The notes below the pieces were generated by a model that saw only the letters and a program-made list of their open reading frames with translations, ran no database searches and was not told the DNA's origin. Positions 8,736 through 19,954 of a stretch of 64,000 nt of DNA are shown one piece after another. The position numbers and the translations under genes were made by a program. The stretch is from positions 1-64,000 of the forward strand of contig JAJDZX010000008.1 in the NCBI GenBank assembly GCA_022824395.1. The letters are read 5' to 3'. Numbering within the stretch: position 1 is the stretch's first letter; every line of letters starts with the position of its first letter. The DNA comes from Alphaproteobacteria bacterium. GTDB taxonomy: Bacteria > Pseudomonadota > Alphaproteobacteria > TMED109.

Positions 8736-9143
8736 ATGCCCGATCCGTTCAACCCGCGAACCCGCCGGCGGTGCATCGGCGGCGCGCTGGCCCTAGCTCT
8801 CGCGGGTTTCGGTTCCGGCGCCGGCGCCGTGGAAACCCGGCCGGTCGAGGCGGTCGAGGTCACGCCGCCGCTCTGCAACCGGTTCCAGCACAGCGGCGAG
8901 CTGGCCTGCACCAACATCGTGGAAGTCGAGGTGCGGATTCCTGCGGACGCGGTCAATCCCGGCCTGGTCCGCTGCGTGCTGTATTCCGAAGAACAGCAAG
9001 TGCTCGGCACCGGAGAGGCCATCCTGCGGCCGCCCGCCGGACGGCTCTGGGTGGTGCTGCGCAGGCGCGCCCGGTTCGGCGTGACGACCCTGCATACCCA
9101 CACGGCCTGCACGATCCAGGCGCCGTACTCGGTGCAGCAATGA
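8736..9143 (+). CDS. Secreted hypothetical protein
   Basis: A 135-residue protein from ATG 8736. After a basic start with RTRRR comes a hydrophobic stretch GGALALALAGFGSGAGA, which reads as a signal peptide. The mature part has five cysteines, in PPLCNRF, LACTNI, VRCVLY and TACTIQ among others, suggesting disulfides in the periplasm, and a beta-rich pattern. It is divergent from the SDR operon and stands alone. I do not recognise the family and give no function. Confidence 0.55.
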   Translation: MPDPFNPRTRRRCIGGALALALAGFGSGAGAVETRPVEAVEVTPPLCNRFQHSGELACTNIVEVEVRIPADAVNPGLVRCVLYSEEQQVLGTGEAILRPPAGRLWVVLRRRARFGVTTLHTHTACTIQAPYSVQQ

Positions 9144-9342
9144 CGACACCACCGCGCATTGCCCGGACCCGCGGCCGGGGCGCGGTCCCCGGGCGGCCGG
9201 GACCACCGGCCCATGCCCGAATGCACGCCCAGCCGAGCGATCCCGGCCGGTCGGTCGCCGCCGGCGCCGGTGCCGGCGGCCGACACCGCTCATCGGGCCT
9301 CACGCCCACGATCCAGCAGGGTTCCGCACGGTCAACACCGGT

Positions 9343-9370
9343 TTGACGTCGCGAACAAATGGTGGATACT
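9343..9370 (+). promoter_or_regulatory. Probable sigma70 promoter for rplU-rpmA
   Basis: A -35 element TTGACG at 9343-9348 is followed after 16 bases by GATACT at 9365-9370, which matches four of six consensus -10 positions. It points at rplU, whose start codon is 9458, giving a leader of roughly 80 bases that contains a strong stem-loop. Spacing and location support it; expression data would be needed to fix the start site. Confidence 0.55.
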
Positions 9371-9380
9371 GCGCTCGATG

Positions 9381-9419
9381 AAGCGAAACACCCGGTTACC
9401 GCCGGGTCCGCGTTCGCTT
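9381..9419 (+). promoter_or_regulatory. Structured leader RNA upstream of rplU
   Basis: A two-tier hairpin in the rplU leader. The outer stem pairs AAGCGAA (9381-9387) with TTCGCTT (9413-9419), seven perfect base pairs. The inner stem pairs ACCCGG (9390-9395) with CCGGGT (9402-9407) around a six-base loop. It sits between the promoter and the start codon with no U-run, so it looks like a regulatory structure rather than a terminator. L21 leaders that bind the ribosomal protein are known in other bacteria; equivalence here is inference. Confidence 0.5.
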
Positions 9420-9457
9420 ACAATCCCTTCCAGTCTCGGTGTAACGGATTGCTGGCC

Positions 9458-9847
9458 ATGCACGCGGTCATTCGTACAGGCGGAAAACAGTACAGGGTCA
9501 CTCCCGGTGACGTCGTTACCGTGGAACGCCTCGCGGACGACGCCGGTGCGACGGTCACGTTCGACGAGGTCCTGATGGTCTCGGACGGCGAGCAGTCGCT
9601 GGTCGGCACCCCCCTTCTGGAAAATGCCAGCGTGACCGCAACGGTGGCCGAGCAGATGCGCGCCCCGCGCGTGATCGTGTTCAAGAAGAAGCGCCGCAAG
9701 AATCACCGCAAGCGCAACGGGCACCGGCAGCAGCTGACGGTCGTTCGCATCACCGACATCAACATCCCTGGACACCCGGTTGCCGGGGGTTCCGACGCCG
9801 AACCTACGGCCACGGAAGCCGTCCCCGCCGCCGACAGCACGTCGTAA
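9458..9847 (+). CDS. rplU: 50S ribosomal protein L21
   Basis: A 129-residue large-subunit protein. The diagnostic N-terminus [18 protein letters not shown] fixes the start at ATG 9458, although the frame stays open 99 bases upstream. The basic signature [17 protein letters not shown] is at residues 71-87. The C-terminal tail from about residue 100 is an acidic, Ala/Thr/Glu-rich extension beyond the usual 103-residue core, as in many alphaproteobacteria. First gene of the rplU-rpmA pair, 12 bases before rpmA. Confidence 0.97.
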   Translation: MHAVIRTGGKQYRVTPGDVVTVERLADDAGATVTFDEVLMVSDGEQSLVGTPLLENASVTATVAEQMRAPRVIVFKKKRRKNHRKRNGHRQQLTVVRITDINIPGHPVAGGSDAEPTATEAVPAADSTS

Positions 9848-9859
9848 GGAGCGCAGAAC

Positions 9860-10120
9860 ATGGCCCACAAGAAAGCAGGCGGTTCATCGCGCAACGGCCG
9901 GGATTCGGCCGGGCGCCGGCTCGGGGTGAAGAAGTACGGTGGCGAACAGGTCCGTGCCGGAAACATCATCGTGCGCCAGCGCGGAACGAAGTTTCATCCG
10001 GGTAACGGTGTTGGCCTTGGCAAGGACCACACGCTGTTCGCCCTGGCCGACGGACACGTCGTGTTTCGGAAGAAGAGCGGCGGCCGTTCCTACGTCTCCG
10101 TCGACGCCGCGGGGCACTAG
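9860..10120 (+). CDS. rpmA: 50S ribosomal protein L27
   Basis: An 86-residue protein placed near the peptidyl-transferase centre. The N-terminus [20 protein letters not shown] and the core [20 protein letters not shown] are diagnostic and match the family over the full length. A clear AAGGAG lies 8 bases before the ATG. Follows rplU directly and is almost surely co-transcribed with it. Confidence 0.98.
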   Translation: MAHKKAGGSSRNGRDSAGRRLGVKKYGGEQVRAGNIIVRQRGTKFHPGNGVGLGKDHTLFALADGHVVFRKKSGGRSYVSVDAAGH

Positions 10121-12443
<2,323 letters not shown>

Positions 12444-12447
<4 letters not shown>

Positions 12448-13742
12448 ATCCGACTGTTGCACCGGTGCGTACAGCGCCCGCCGGTGAGGACGCCGTGCGC
12501 ACCATGATGGCCACGCTGGCCGCGGCCGCCCGCACCGCTGCTGCCTCCCTCGCGCGGACCCCGACCGCGGCCAAGGACGAAGCCTTGCGGGCCGCGGCCA
12601 CCGCCATCCGCGAGCGCCGGCGCGACATCCTGGCCGCCAACGCGCGGGATCTCGACGAGGCCTCGGGGCTCACGGACGCTCTCCTCGACCGGCTGCGCCT
12701 CGACGATGACCGGGTCGAGGGGATCGCGGCCAGCCTCGAACAGGTCGCGGCCCTGCCCGACCCGGTGGGGAGCGAAGCCGCCCGCTGGTTCAACGACGCC
12801 AACCGGCTCGACATTGCCCGGGTGCGCGTGCCGCTCGGGGTGATCGGCATCATTTACGAATCGCGTCCCAACGTCACAGCCGACGCCGGCGCACTCTGCC
12901 TGAAATCCGGGAATGCCGTCATCCTGCGGGGCGGCTCCGAGAGCTTCCACTCCAGCCGCGCGCTGGTGGACGCGCTCGGCGTCGGGCTGCGCAGCGGCGG
13001 CCTCGACCCCGCGGCGGTCCAGATGGTGCCGACGACGGACCGGGCCGCGGCCGGCCTGCTCATCACCGAGGCCCAATGGATCGACGTGGTGGTGCCGCGG
13101 GGCGGCCCCTCGCTCATCGAGCGCGTGCAGCGCGAGAGCCGGGTGCCCGTGCTCGCCCACCTCGAGGGCCTCTGCCACACCTACATCGACCGCGCCGCGG
13201 ACCCCGCAATGGCGGCCGACATCGTGCACAACGGCAAGATGCGCCGGACCTCCGTGTGCGGCGCCACCGAAACGGTGCTCTGCCACCGTGACGCCGCCGG
13301 CACCCCCCTGTCCCAGGCGGTCGCCAGGCTGCTGGAGAGCGGCTGCGAGGTGCGTGGCGACGCCGACGTCCAGAAGCTAGACCCCCGGGTCGTTCCCGCC
13401 CTGCCGGCCGACTGGGACACCGAGTACCTGGACGCGATCGTCTCGATCCGCGTGGTCGAGGACCTCGGGGCCGCGATCGAGCACATCCGTCGCCACGGTT
13501 CCGACCACACCGACGCGATCGTCACCGCCGATCCGGATGCGGCCGAGCGGTTCCTGCAGGAAGTCGACAGCGCGATCGTCCTGCACAACGCGTCGACGCA
13601 ATTCGCCGACGGCGGCGAGTTCGGCATGGGCGCCGAGATCGGCATCTCGACCGGGCGGCTCCACGCCCGCGGCCCGGTGGGACTGGAACAGCTCACCACG
13701 TTCAAGTACGTGGTCCGCGGCCAGGGCGGGGTGCGCCCCTGA
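12444..13742 (+). CDS. proA: Gamma-glutamyl phosphate reductase
   Basis: A 432-residue NADPH-dependent enzyme that reduces gamma-glutamyl phosphate to the semialdehyde. It belongs to the aldehyde dehydrogenase superfamily. Diagnostic parts are [20 protein letters not shown] (around residues 132-151), [16 protein letters not shown], and the catalytic Cys in [14 protein letters not shown] near residue 272. The C-terminal [20 protein letters not shown] is conserved. It overlaps proB by 4 bases (ATGA), so ProB and ProA are translationally coupled, which fits handing over an unstable intermediate. Confidence 0.96.
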
Positions 13743-14362
13743 ACCGGAGCGTTTCGCTCGTCCGGCGGCGCGGCCAGCGCATCGGCCTCCTCGGCGGGTC
13801 GTTCAATCCCGCGCACGCCGGCCACCGCTGGATCAGCATGCAGGCCCTCGCCCGGCTGGCGCTCGACGAGGTGTGGTGGCTGGTCTCCCCGCAGAACCCG
13901 CACAAGAGTTCGGCGGGCATGCGGCCCCTCGCCCGCCGCATCGCCGCCGCCTCGGCTGTCGCCCGCCATCCGCGGATCGTGGTGAGCGATCTCGAGCAAC
14001 GGCTCGGCACGGTGCGGACCCACGCCACCCTCGCGCGTCTCCGCAGGCGCCTTCCCGGCACCCGCTGGGTGTGGCTCATGGGGGGTGACCTGCCAGCCTC
14101 GGTCCACCGCTGGGAGCACTGGGATCGCATCTTCGCAACCGCGGGCATTGCGGTACTCGCGCGCCCGCAATATGCTCGTCCTGCTTTGACGAGCATGGCG
14201 TTCAGACGGTACCGAAGGGCTCGCGTACGCTCGGCCTTGAGTGGCGCGCTCGCCTCGCGACGCCCCCCAGCCTGGACATATCTCGAGGGACGGCGGCATC
14301 CGGCCTCCGCCACCGCATTGCGGTCCCAGCGCCGCCCGTTCCCGCCGCCCGAGCATTCATGA
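13739..14362 (+). CDS. nadD: Nicotinate-nucleotide adenylyltransferase, non-AUG start
   Basis: A 207-residue enzyme that adenylates nicotinate mononucleotide for NAD synthesis. The nucleotidyltransferase motif [16 protein letters not shown] is encoded from about 13784, upstream of the first ATG in frame at 13838. No ATG, GTG or TTG keeps this motif; the only reasonable start is CTG 13739, which overlaps the proA stop (CTGA). Later parts match the family: [30 protein letters not shown] and the C-terminal ASATALR in the place of the ISSTxIR motif. Starting at 13838 would delete the catalytic motif. It overlaps rsfS by 4 bases. Confidence 0.88.
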   Translation: MNRSVSLVRRRGQRIGLLGGSFNPAHAGHRWISMQALARLALDEVWWLVSPQNPHKSSAGMRPLARRIAAASAVARHPRIVVSDLEQRLGTVRTHATLARLRRRLPGTRWVWLMGGDLPASVHRWEHWDRIFATAGIAVLARPQYARPALTSMAFRRYRRARVRSALSGALASRRPPAWTYLEGRRHPASATALRSQRRPFPPPEHS

Positions 14363-14739
14363 ATCAACCGGCACCCTCGCCTGCCGCACCCGCCGGCGGC
14401 GCTGACCTGCAGGATCTCATCACCCGGACGCTCCAGGACGGTTCGGCCGAAGACATCGTGAGCATCGATCTGGCCGGCAAGTCTTCCATCGCCGACACCA
14501 TGATCATCGCCAGCGGCCGCTCGAGCCGCCATGTCGGCGCGCTCGCCGAACGGCTGATGCTCGTCCTGAAGCGTTCCGGCGCGCCGCGCCTGGCCGTCGA
14601 AGGCGAACGGCAGGCGGACTGGGTCCTGGTCGACGCCGGCGACGTGATCGTGCACCTGTTCCGTCAGGAAACCCGCCTCTTCTACAACCTGGAAAAAATG
14701 TGGAGCGCTCTCCCCGCCGAAGCCGGCGCGGGCGCCTGA
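14359..14739 (+). CDS. rsfS: Ribosome silencing factor
   Basis: A 126-residue RsfS/YbeB protein that binds L14 on free 50S subunits and blocks joining with 30S when nutrients fall. The conserved stretch runs from AEDIVSIDLAGKSSIADTM through ASGRSSRHVGALAERL to EGERQADWVLVDAGDVIVHLF and the YNLEKMW end. ATGA overlap with nadD. In most alphaproteobacteria rlmH comes next, but here gpmI begins 3 bases after the stop. Confidence 0.94.
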   Translation: MNQPAPSPAAPAGGADLQDLITRTLQDGSAEDIVSIDLAGKSSIADTMIIASGRSSRHVGALAERLMLVLKRSGAPRLAVEGERQADWVLVDAGDVIVHLFRQETRLFYNLEKMWSALPAEAGAGA

Positions 14740-14742
14740 TCC

Positions 14743-16296
14743 TTGCCGCCTGAGAGCGGCCGGCGGCCGGCTCCGCTGGTTCTCTGCATCCTCGATGGCT
14801 GGGGGCATCGCCCCGCCCTGGCCGGCAACGCCGTCCGGCAGGCCCGCACGCCCGTTCTTGACCGCCTCGTGGCCGAGGGCCGCACAGGACTGCTCCACGC
14901 CTCCGGGCCGGCCGTCGGGCTGCCCACCGGGCAAATGGGGAACTCGGAGGTCGGACACATGTCGATCGGCGCGGGCCGCACCATCCTGCAGGACCTGCCG
15001 CGGATCGACGCCGCCCTCGCGGACGGGACGCTAGACCGGCATCCGCTGCTCGCCCGGCTCGCCGACGCGACCCTCGAAACCGGCGGCGCCTGCCACATCC
15101 TGGGCCTGCTCTCGCCGGGCGGCGTCCATGCGCACCAAGACCACATCGCAGCCCTCTGCCGAATCATCGCCGGGCGCGGCGTGCCCGTCCGCGTGCACGC
15201 CTTCCTCGACGGCCGGGATGTGCCGCCCCACAGCGCCCGGGAGCACTTCGGCGCCTTCCGGGACCGGATCCGGGATCTCCCCGGGGTCACCGTCGCCACC
15301 CTGTCCGGGCGCTACTGGGCGATGGATCGGGACCGGCGCTGGGAGCGGACCGAGCGGGCGTGGCACGCAATCGCCCGCGCCAGCGGGCACGCGTTCCCCA
15401 CCGCCGAGGCCGCGCTCGCCGACGCGGCCGCGCAGCGGACCGGCGACGAATTCGTGCCGCCCGCCGTCATCGACGGCTACCCGGGAATCCGGGATGGGGA
15501 TTCACTGCTGTCGGCGAACTTCCGGGCTGACCGGATCCGCCAGATCCTCGCTGCCCTGATCGACCCCGCGTTCGACGCCTTCGCGACCGGTCGCGTCCGG
15601 TATGCGTCCTGCGTCACCCTGTCGCCGTGTTCCAGCCGGCTCGAACAACTGGCCCGGCCGCTTTTCCCGGCCGAGATCCCCGAGCACACGCTCGGCGAGA
15701 CCGTCGCCCGCGCCGGCCTTCGCCAGCTCCGCGTCGCGGAGACGGAGAAGTACCCGCACGTCACGTACTTCCTGAACGGCGGGCGGGAGGACCCGTTTGC
15801 CGGCGAGGAGCGAATCCTGGTCGAATCGCCCAAGGTCGCCACCTACGACGCCAAGCCGGAAATGTCGGCCGCCGAGGTCACGACCGCGTTGGTCCGGGCG
15901 CTCGAGGCCGACCGTTTCGACATTGCGGTCGTGAACTACGCCAACGCCGACATGGTGGGTCACACCGGCGACTTCGCGGCCGCGGTCGCCGCGGTCGAGG
16001 CGATCGATCGCGAGCTCGGGCGCCTGGCCGCCGCACTCGCCGGCGCCGGCGGGCGCCTCCTGCTCACCGCGGACCACGGCAATGCCGAGGACATGGGGAC
16101 AGCCCGCTCCCCGCACACCGCCCATACGACCAATCCCGTGCCGCTGCTCTTCCACAACGGCACCGGGGCGGGTCCGCCGCTGGGCGAGGGCACCCTGGCC
16201 GATCTCGCGCCCACCGCGCTCCGGCTGCTCGGGATCGACGTTCCGTCCTCGATGCAGGGTACCCCGCTGGTTGACGTGCCCCCGTCCTCCGAGTAA
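14743..16296 (+). CDS. gpmI: 2,3-bisphosphoglycerate-independent phosphoglycerate mutase
   Basis: A 517-residue Mn-dependent enzyme interconverting 3- and 2-phosphoglycerate. The alkaline-phosphatase-like half starts LVLCILDGWG with the first metal Asp; the catalytic Ser is in GQMGNSEVGHMSIGAGR. The inserted transferase domain includes GLLSPGGVHAHQDHI and FLDGRDVPPHSA. The C-terminal metal motifs are NYANADMVGHTGD and LTADHGNAEDM. The start is TTG 14743; the next Met in frame lies beyond the first metal-binding motif. It closes the compact obgE-to-gpmI run. Confidence 0.95.
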   Translation: MPPESGRRPAPLVLCILDGWGHRPALAGNAVRQARTPVLDRLVAEGRTGLLHASGPAVGLPTGQMGNSEVGHMSIGAGRTILQDLPRIDAALADGTLDRHPLLARLADATLETGGACHILGLLSPGGVHAHQDHIAALCRIIAGRGVPVRVHAFLDGRDVPPHSAREHFGAFRDRIRDLPGVTVATLSGRYWAMDRDRRWERTERAWHAIARASGHAFPTAEAALADAAAQRTGDEFVPPAVIDGYPGIRDGDSLLSANFRADRIRQILAALIDPAFDAFATGRVRYASCVTLSPCSSRLEQLARPLFPAEIPEHTLGETVARAGLRQLRVAETEKYPHVTYFLNGGREDPFAGEERILVESPKVATYDAKPEMSAAEVTTALVRALEADRFDIAVVNYANADMVGHTGDFAAAVAAVEAIDRELGRLAAALAGAGGRLLLTADHGNAEDMGTARSPHTAHTTNPVPLLFHNGTGAGPPLGEGTLADLAPTALRLLGIDVPSSMQGTPLVDVPPSSE

Positions 16297-16459
16297 GCCC
16301 CGTTCGCGGTTCCGGATAGTCTTCGGCCCGGGCTGCCGGGCCGGGGCCATCCGCTGGTAGCCTCTCCCCCGCTTGCGGGGCCGCCGTCACCCGGGGCCGC
16401 CGCCGCGACGGCCGTCACCTGACCTGCCCGACCGTCCCCCAAGGACCTGGAGAACCTTC

Positions 16460-17005
16460 GTGTCGTTGTTCGAACTCAACAAGATTGCCGGGGCGCTGCT
16501 CGCCGCGCTGCTCACCGCGGGCATCGCCACCACCATCAGCAACCTTGTCTACCCGGAGCCGCACGTACCCGAGATTCTCCTTGCCGTCCCCGCATCGGAC
16601 GAGGACCCGGCCCCGCCCGCCGAGGCGCCCACGGAACCGGAGATCGTCCCGATCGCCGCCCGGCTGGCGGCGGCTGACCCGGCCAAGGGCGAACGCGAGG
16701 TCAGGAAGTGCCTGGCCTGCCACTCCTTCGGCGCCGGGGAGCCCCACCGGGTCGGGCCCAACCTCTACGGTCTGGTCAACCGGACGAAGGCCGCAGGCGA
16801 CGACTTCCTGTACTCCCTGGCCATGGCCGACCGGGGCGGCACGTGGACCTACGATGACCTGGATGCGTTCCTCGCGGGTCCCCAGGCGTACGTACCCGGC
16901 ACCACCATGGCCTTTGCCGGTGTCCGGGACCCCGATGCGCGCGCCGCTATCATCGCGTGGCTACGGCTGCAAGCCGACACGCCGGCCCCGCTCCCGACCC
17001 ATTGA
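16460..17005 (+). CDS. Membrane-anchored c-type cytochrome (CycM/cytochrome c552-like)
   Basis: A 181-residue class I cytochrome c with an uncleaved anchor. Residues 10-30 form a hydrophobic helix, residues 45-65 a Pro/Glu-rich linker, and the heme domain follows. CLACH (84-88) binds heme and Met150 in GTTMAFAG is the likely sixth ligand. The GTG 16460 start is preferred since GGAG lies a few bases before it and the anchor begins at once. Homologues pass electrons from the bc1 complex to terminal oxidase in alphaproteobacteria. Confidence 0.88.
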   Translation: MSLFELNKIAGALLAALLTAGIATTISNLVYPEPHVPEILLAVPASDEDPAPPAEAPTEPEIVPIAARLAAADPAKGEREVRKCLACHSFGAGEPHRVGPNLYGLVNRTKAAGDDFLYSLAMADRGGTWTYDDLDAFLAGPQAYVPGTTMAFAGVRDPDARAAIIAWLRLQADTPAPLPTH

Positions 17006-17017
17006 TGATCCCCCTCC

Positions 17018-18850
17018 ATGCGCTCCACCCTGCCCCGCCTGTGCCTCGGCGCCCTGACCTGCCTGCTCCTCTGGACGTTCGCCGCCCGGGCCGACGACGC
17101 CGTCACCACGCACGCGCTGTCCCTCTTCGGTGAACCCAAGTACGACGCCGCATTCACGCATTTCGAGTACGCCAATCCGGCGGCCCCGAAGGGCGGGACG
17201 GTGCGCCTGTCCGCGGACCGAACCTTCGACACCCTCAATCCCTTCACCCTGAAGGGCATCGCCGGCGCCGGCGCCGCGCTCATCTACGACAGCCTGACGT
17301 ACGGCACCGAGGACGAACCCTTCACCCAGTACGGCCTGCTGGCGGAAACGATCACGGTGGGTCCCGACAACGGCTGGGTCGAGTACACGATCCGGGCCGA
17401 CGCCCGCTGGCACGACGGCGTCCCGATCACGCCGTCCGACGTCGTGTGGACCTTCAATACCCTGACAACCCGAGGGCATCCCTTCTACGCCAAGTACTAC
17501 AGCGACGTCACCGACGTGCAGGAGACGGGGCCGCGGCAGGTGCGATTCACGTTCTCCCCCGGCGTGAACCGCGAGCTCGCCCTCATTGTCGGCGAGTTCG
17601 ACGTCCTGCCGAAGCACTACTGGGAGGGGCGCGAGTTCGACGCCACGACGCTCGAACCGCCGCTCGGCAGCGGGCCCTACCGCTTCGGCACGGTCGACCC
17701 CGGCCGCTCGATCGAGTACGAGCGGGTGCCGGACTACTGGGGCCGGGACCTCGCCGTCAACGTCGGTCGCCACAACTTCGACCGCATCCGCTACGACTAC
17801 TACCGCGACGCGAACGTCATGATCGAAGCCCTCAAGGCGGGTGAGTACGATTTTCGGGCCGAGAACATCGCCAAGGAGTGGGCCACCGCCTACGGCATCG
17901 AGGCGGTCGACGAGGGACTGCTGGTCCGGCGCACGGTGGATCACGAGCTGCCGACCGGCATGCAGGGCTACGTGTTCAACGTCCGCCGGAAGGTGTTCCA
18001 GGACCGGACGCTCCGCCAGGCACTGGCGTTCGCCTTCGATTTCGAGTGGACGAACCGGACCCTCTTCTACGGGCAGTACGACCGGACGGAGAGCTATTTC
18101 TCGAACTCCGAGCTGGCGTCGCGCGGTGCGCCGTCGCCCGACGAGCTCGCCCTCCTCGAGCCGCACCGCGCCGACCTGCCGGCGGAGGTGTTCGAGGGCG
18201 CCTACCAGGCGCCCAGCACCGACGGGTCCGGCAGCAACCGGGCCAATCTCCGGATCGCCCAGAAGATGCTCAACGAGGCCGGGTACCGCGTGGACGGCCA
18301 GTCCCTCGTGGACCCCGACGGTGAGCCCGTCGCCTTCGAGATCCTCCTGGGCACGCCCGCGTTCGAGCGCATCACGTCCCCGTTCGTCAACAGCCTCGAG
18401 CGGCTGGGCATCCGCGCCACCATCCGCATCGTCGACCGGGCGCAGTACGAGAACCGGCTGCGCGAGTTCGACTACGACATGATGGTGATGGCGCGCGGCC
18501 AATCGTTCTCGCCCGGCAACGAGCAGCGGGACTTCTGGACGTCGGCTGCGGCCGACACCCCCGGGAGCGGCAACTACCCGGGAATCGCCGATCCCGTCGT
18601 CGATGAACTCGTGGACGCGGTCATCCGCGCGCCGGACCGCGAAGCACAGGTGGCGGCGACCCGGGCACTCGACCGGGTCCTGCTGCACGGCCACTACGTG
18701 ATCCCCCACTGGCACATCTCGAAGTTCCGGCTGGTCTACTGGAACCGGTTCGGGATTCCGCCGGTCGCGCCCCGCTACGGCCTCGGTTTCCCCTCGACCT
18801 GGTGGTACGACGCGGACCTCGCGTCACAAGACGGAATGCCGGCCGAATAG
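17018..18850 (+). CDS. yejA: ABC transporter periplasmic peptide-binding protein, YejA type
   Basis: A 610-residue family 5 solute-binding protein. A signal peptide ends near AARADDA, after which FGEPKYDAAFTHFEYANPAAPKGGTV is the start typical of YejA; further conserved parts are ARWHDGVPITPSDVVWTF and EPPLGSGPYRFG. It delivers peptides to the YejBEF membrane complex, the system known for uptake of microcin C-like peptides and for resistance to antimicrobial peptides. Only 6 bases separate it from yejB, so the four genes form an operon. Confidence 0.92.
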   Translation: MRSTLPRLCLGALTCLLLWTFAARADDAVTTHALSLFGEPKYDAAFTHFEYANPAAPKGGTVRLSADRTFDTLNPFTLKGIAGAGAALIYDSLTYGTEDEPFTQYGLLAETITVGPDNGWVEYTIRADARWHDGVPITPSDVVWTFNTLTTRGHPFYAKYYSDVTDVQETGPRQVRFTFSPGVNRELALIVGEFDVLPKHYWEGREFDATTLEPPLGSGPYRFGTVDPGRSIEYERVPDYWGRDLAVNVGRHNFDRIRYDYYRDANVMIEALKAGEYDFRAENIAKEWATAYGIEAVDEGLLVRRTVDHELPTGMQGYVFNVRRKVFQDRTLRQALAFAFDFEWTNRTLFYGQYDRTESYFSNSELASRGAPSPDELALLEPHRADLPAEVFEGAYQAPSTDGSGSNRANLRIAQKMLNEAGYRVDGQSLVDPDGEPVAFEILLGTPAFERITSPFVNSLERLGIRATIRIVDRAQYENRLREFDYDMMVMARGQSFSPGNEQRDFWTSAAADTPGSGNYPGIADPVVDELVDAVIRAPDREAQVAATRALDRVLLHGHYVIPHWHISKFRLVYWNRFGIPPVAPRYGLGFPSTWWYDADLASQDGMPAE

Positions 18851-18856
18851 CCCGCG

Positions 18857-19954
18857 ATGATCACCTATCTCGTTCGGCGTCTGGTGCTGATGGTCCCAAC
18901 GCTGTTTGGGATCATGGTGATCAATTTCGTCATCATCCAGTTCGCCCCCGGCGGCCCCGTCGAGAGCCTGATCGCCCAGATCCAGGGTCTCGGCACCGAC
19001 GCGACCGAGCGGTTTGCCGGCGGCGGCCAGGAGCAGCTCGCGCCGACCGAGGCCAGCCGCGATACCGGCCCGGGCTACCGGGGGGCGCAGGGGCTCGACC
19101 CCGAGCTGATCGAGCGGATCGAGCGGATGTACGGCTTCGACCAGCCAGCCCACGTGCGCTTCTTCGACATGATGGGGCGGTACCTCGTCTTCGACTTCGG
19201 CGAGAGTTTCTTCAGCGACCGGAAGGTCGTGGACCTGGTGCTCGACAAGCTGCCGGTCTCGGTGTCGCTCGGGTTGTGGACGACGCTGCTCGTCTACCTC
19301 ATCTCCATCCCGCTCGGCGTGGCGAAGGCCGTTCGCGACGGCTCCCCGTTCGATGTCTGGACCAGCGGCGTCGTGGTCATCGGCAACGCGATTCCCGGCT
19401 TCCTGTTCGCCATCCTGCTGATCATCCTCTTTGCCGGCGGCCGCTTCCTCGACTGGTTCCCGCTGCAGGGCATCACGTCGCCTGGCTGGCACGAGCTGGG
19501 CTGGGGCGCACGCATCCTCGACTATCTCTGGCACATGGTGCTGCCGGTCCTCTCGATGGTGATCGGCGGGTTCGCCGGCCTCGTGATGCTCACCAAGAAC
19601 TCCTTCCTCGACCAGATCAACCAGCAGTACGTCCTGACCGCGCGGGCCAAGGGCCTCGACCGGAAGCGGGTGCTCTACGGACACGTGTTCCGGAACGCGA
19701 TGCTGATCGTCATCGCCGGCTTTCCCGCGGCCTTCATCGGCATCCTGTTCACCGGCGCCCTCCTGACCGAGGTGATCTTCTCGCTGGACGGCCTCGGCCT
19801 GCTCGGCTTCGAGGCGGCGATCAACCGCGACTATCCGGTGATGTTCGCGACCCTCTACTTCTTCACGCTGCTCGGTCTCGTCATGAACATCGTCGGCGAC
19901 TTCACGATGACCGTGGTCGATCCCCGGATCGACTTCGAACACCGCAATGTCTGA
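18857..19954 (+). CDS. yejB: ABC transporter permease, YejB type
   Basis: A 365-residue inner-membrane permease of the OppB class. It begins MITYLVRRLVLMVPTLFGIM, and has a long periplasmic loop (about residues 35-100) with GPVESLIAQIQG and GFDQPAHVRFF that sets YejB apart from OppB. The permease signature is RAKGLDRKRVLYGHVFRNAM, which docks the ATPase. Overlaps yejE by 8 bases. Confidence 0.93.
   Translation: MITYLVRRLVLMVPTLFGIMVINFVIIQFAPGGPVESLIAQIQGLGTDATERFAGGGQEQLAPTEASRDTGPGYRGAQGLDPELIERIERMYGFDQPAHVRFFDMMGRYLVFDFGESFFSDRKVVDLVLDKLPVSVSLGLWTTLLVYLISIPLGVAKAVRDGSPFDVWTSGVVVIGNAIPGFLFAILLIILFAGGRFLDWFPLQGITSPGWHELGWGARILDYLWHMVLPVLSMVIGGFAGLVMLTKNSFLDQINQQYVLTARAKGLDRKRVLYGHVFRNAMLIVIAGFPAAFIGILFTGALLTEVIFSLDGLGLLGFEAAINRDYPVMFATLYFFTLLGLVMNIVGDFTMTVVDPRIDFEHRNV

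Larger units (their letters stand above)
9144..9457. other. Intergenic region with rplU promoter and leader
   Basis: About 314 bases with no gene. The first 200 bases are GC-rich and featureless to my eye. The last 115 hold a sigma70-type promoter and a long stem-loop before rplU, listed separately. Confidence 0.6.

Noticed and set aside
16366-16380. Short CCCCG/CGGGG hairpin after gpmI, considered as a terminator
   Set aside because: The stem is five base pairs and no U-run follows; similar short GC stems are frequent in this sequence.
16961-18715. Open frame of 584 codons on the minus strand opposite yejA
   Set aside because: YejA is well supported on the plus strand; the antisense frame is long only because stop codons are rare in GC-rich sequence.
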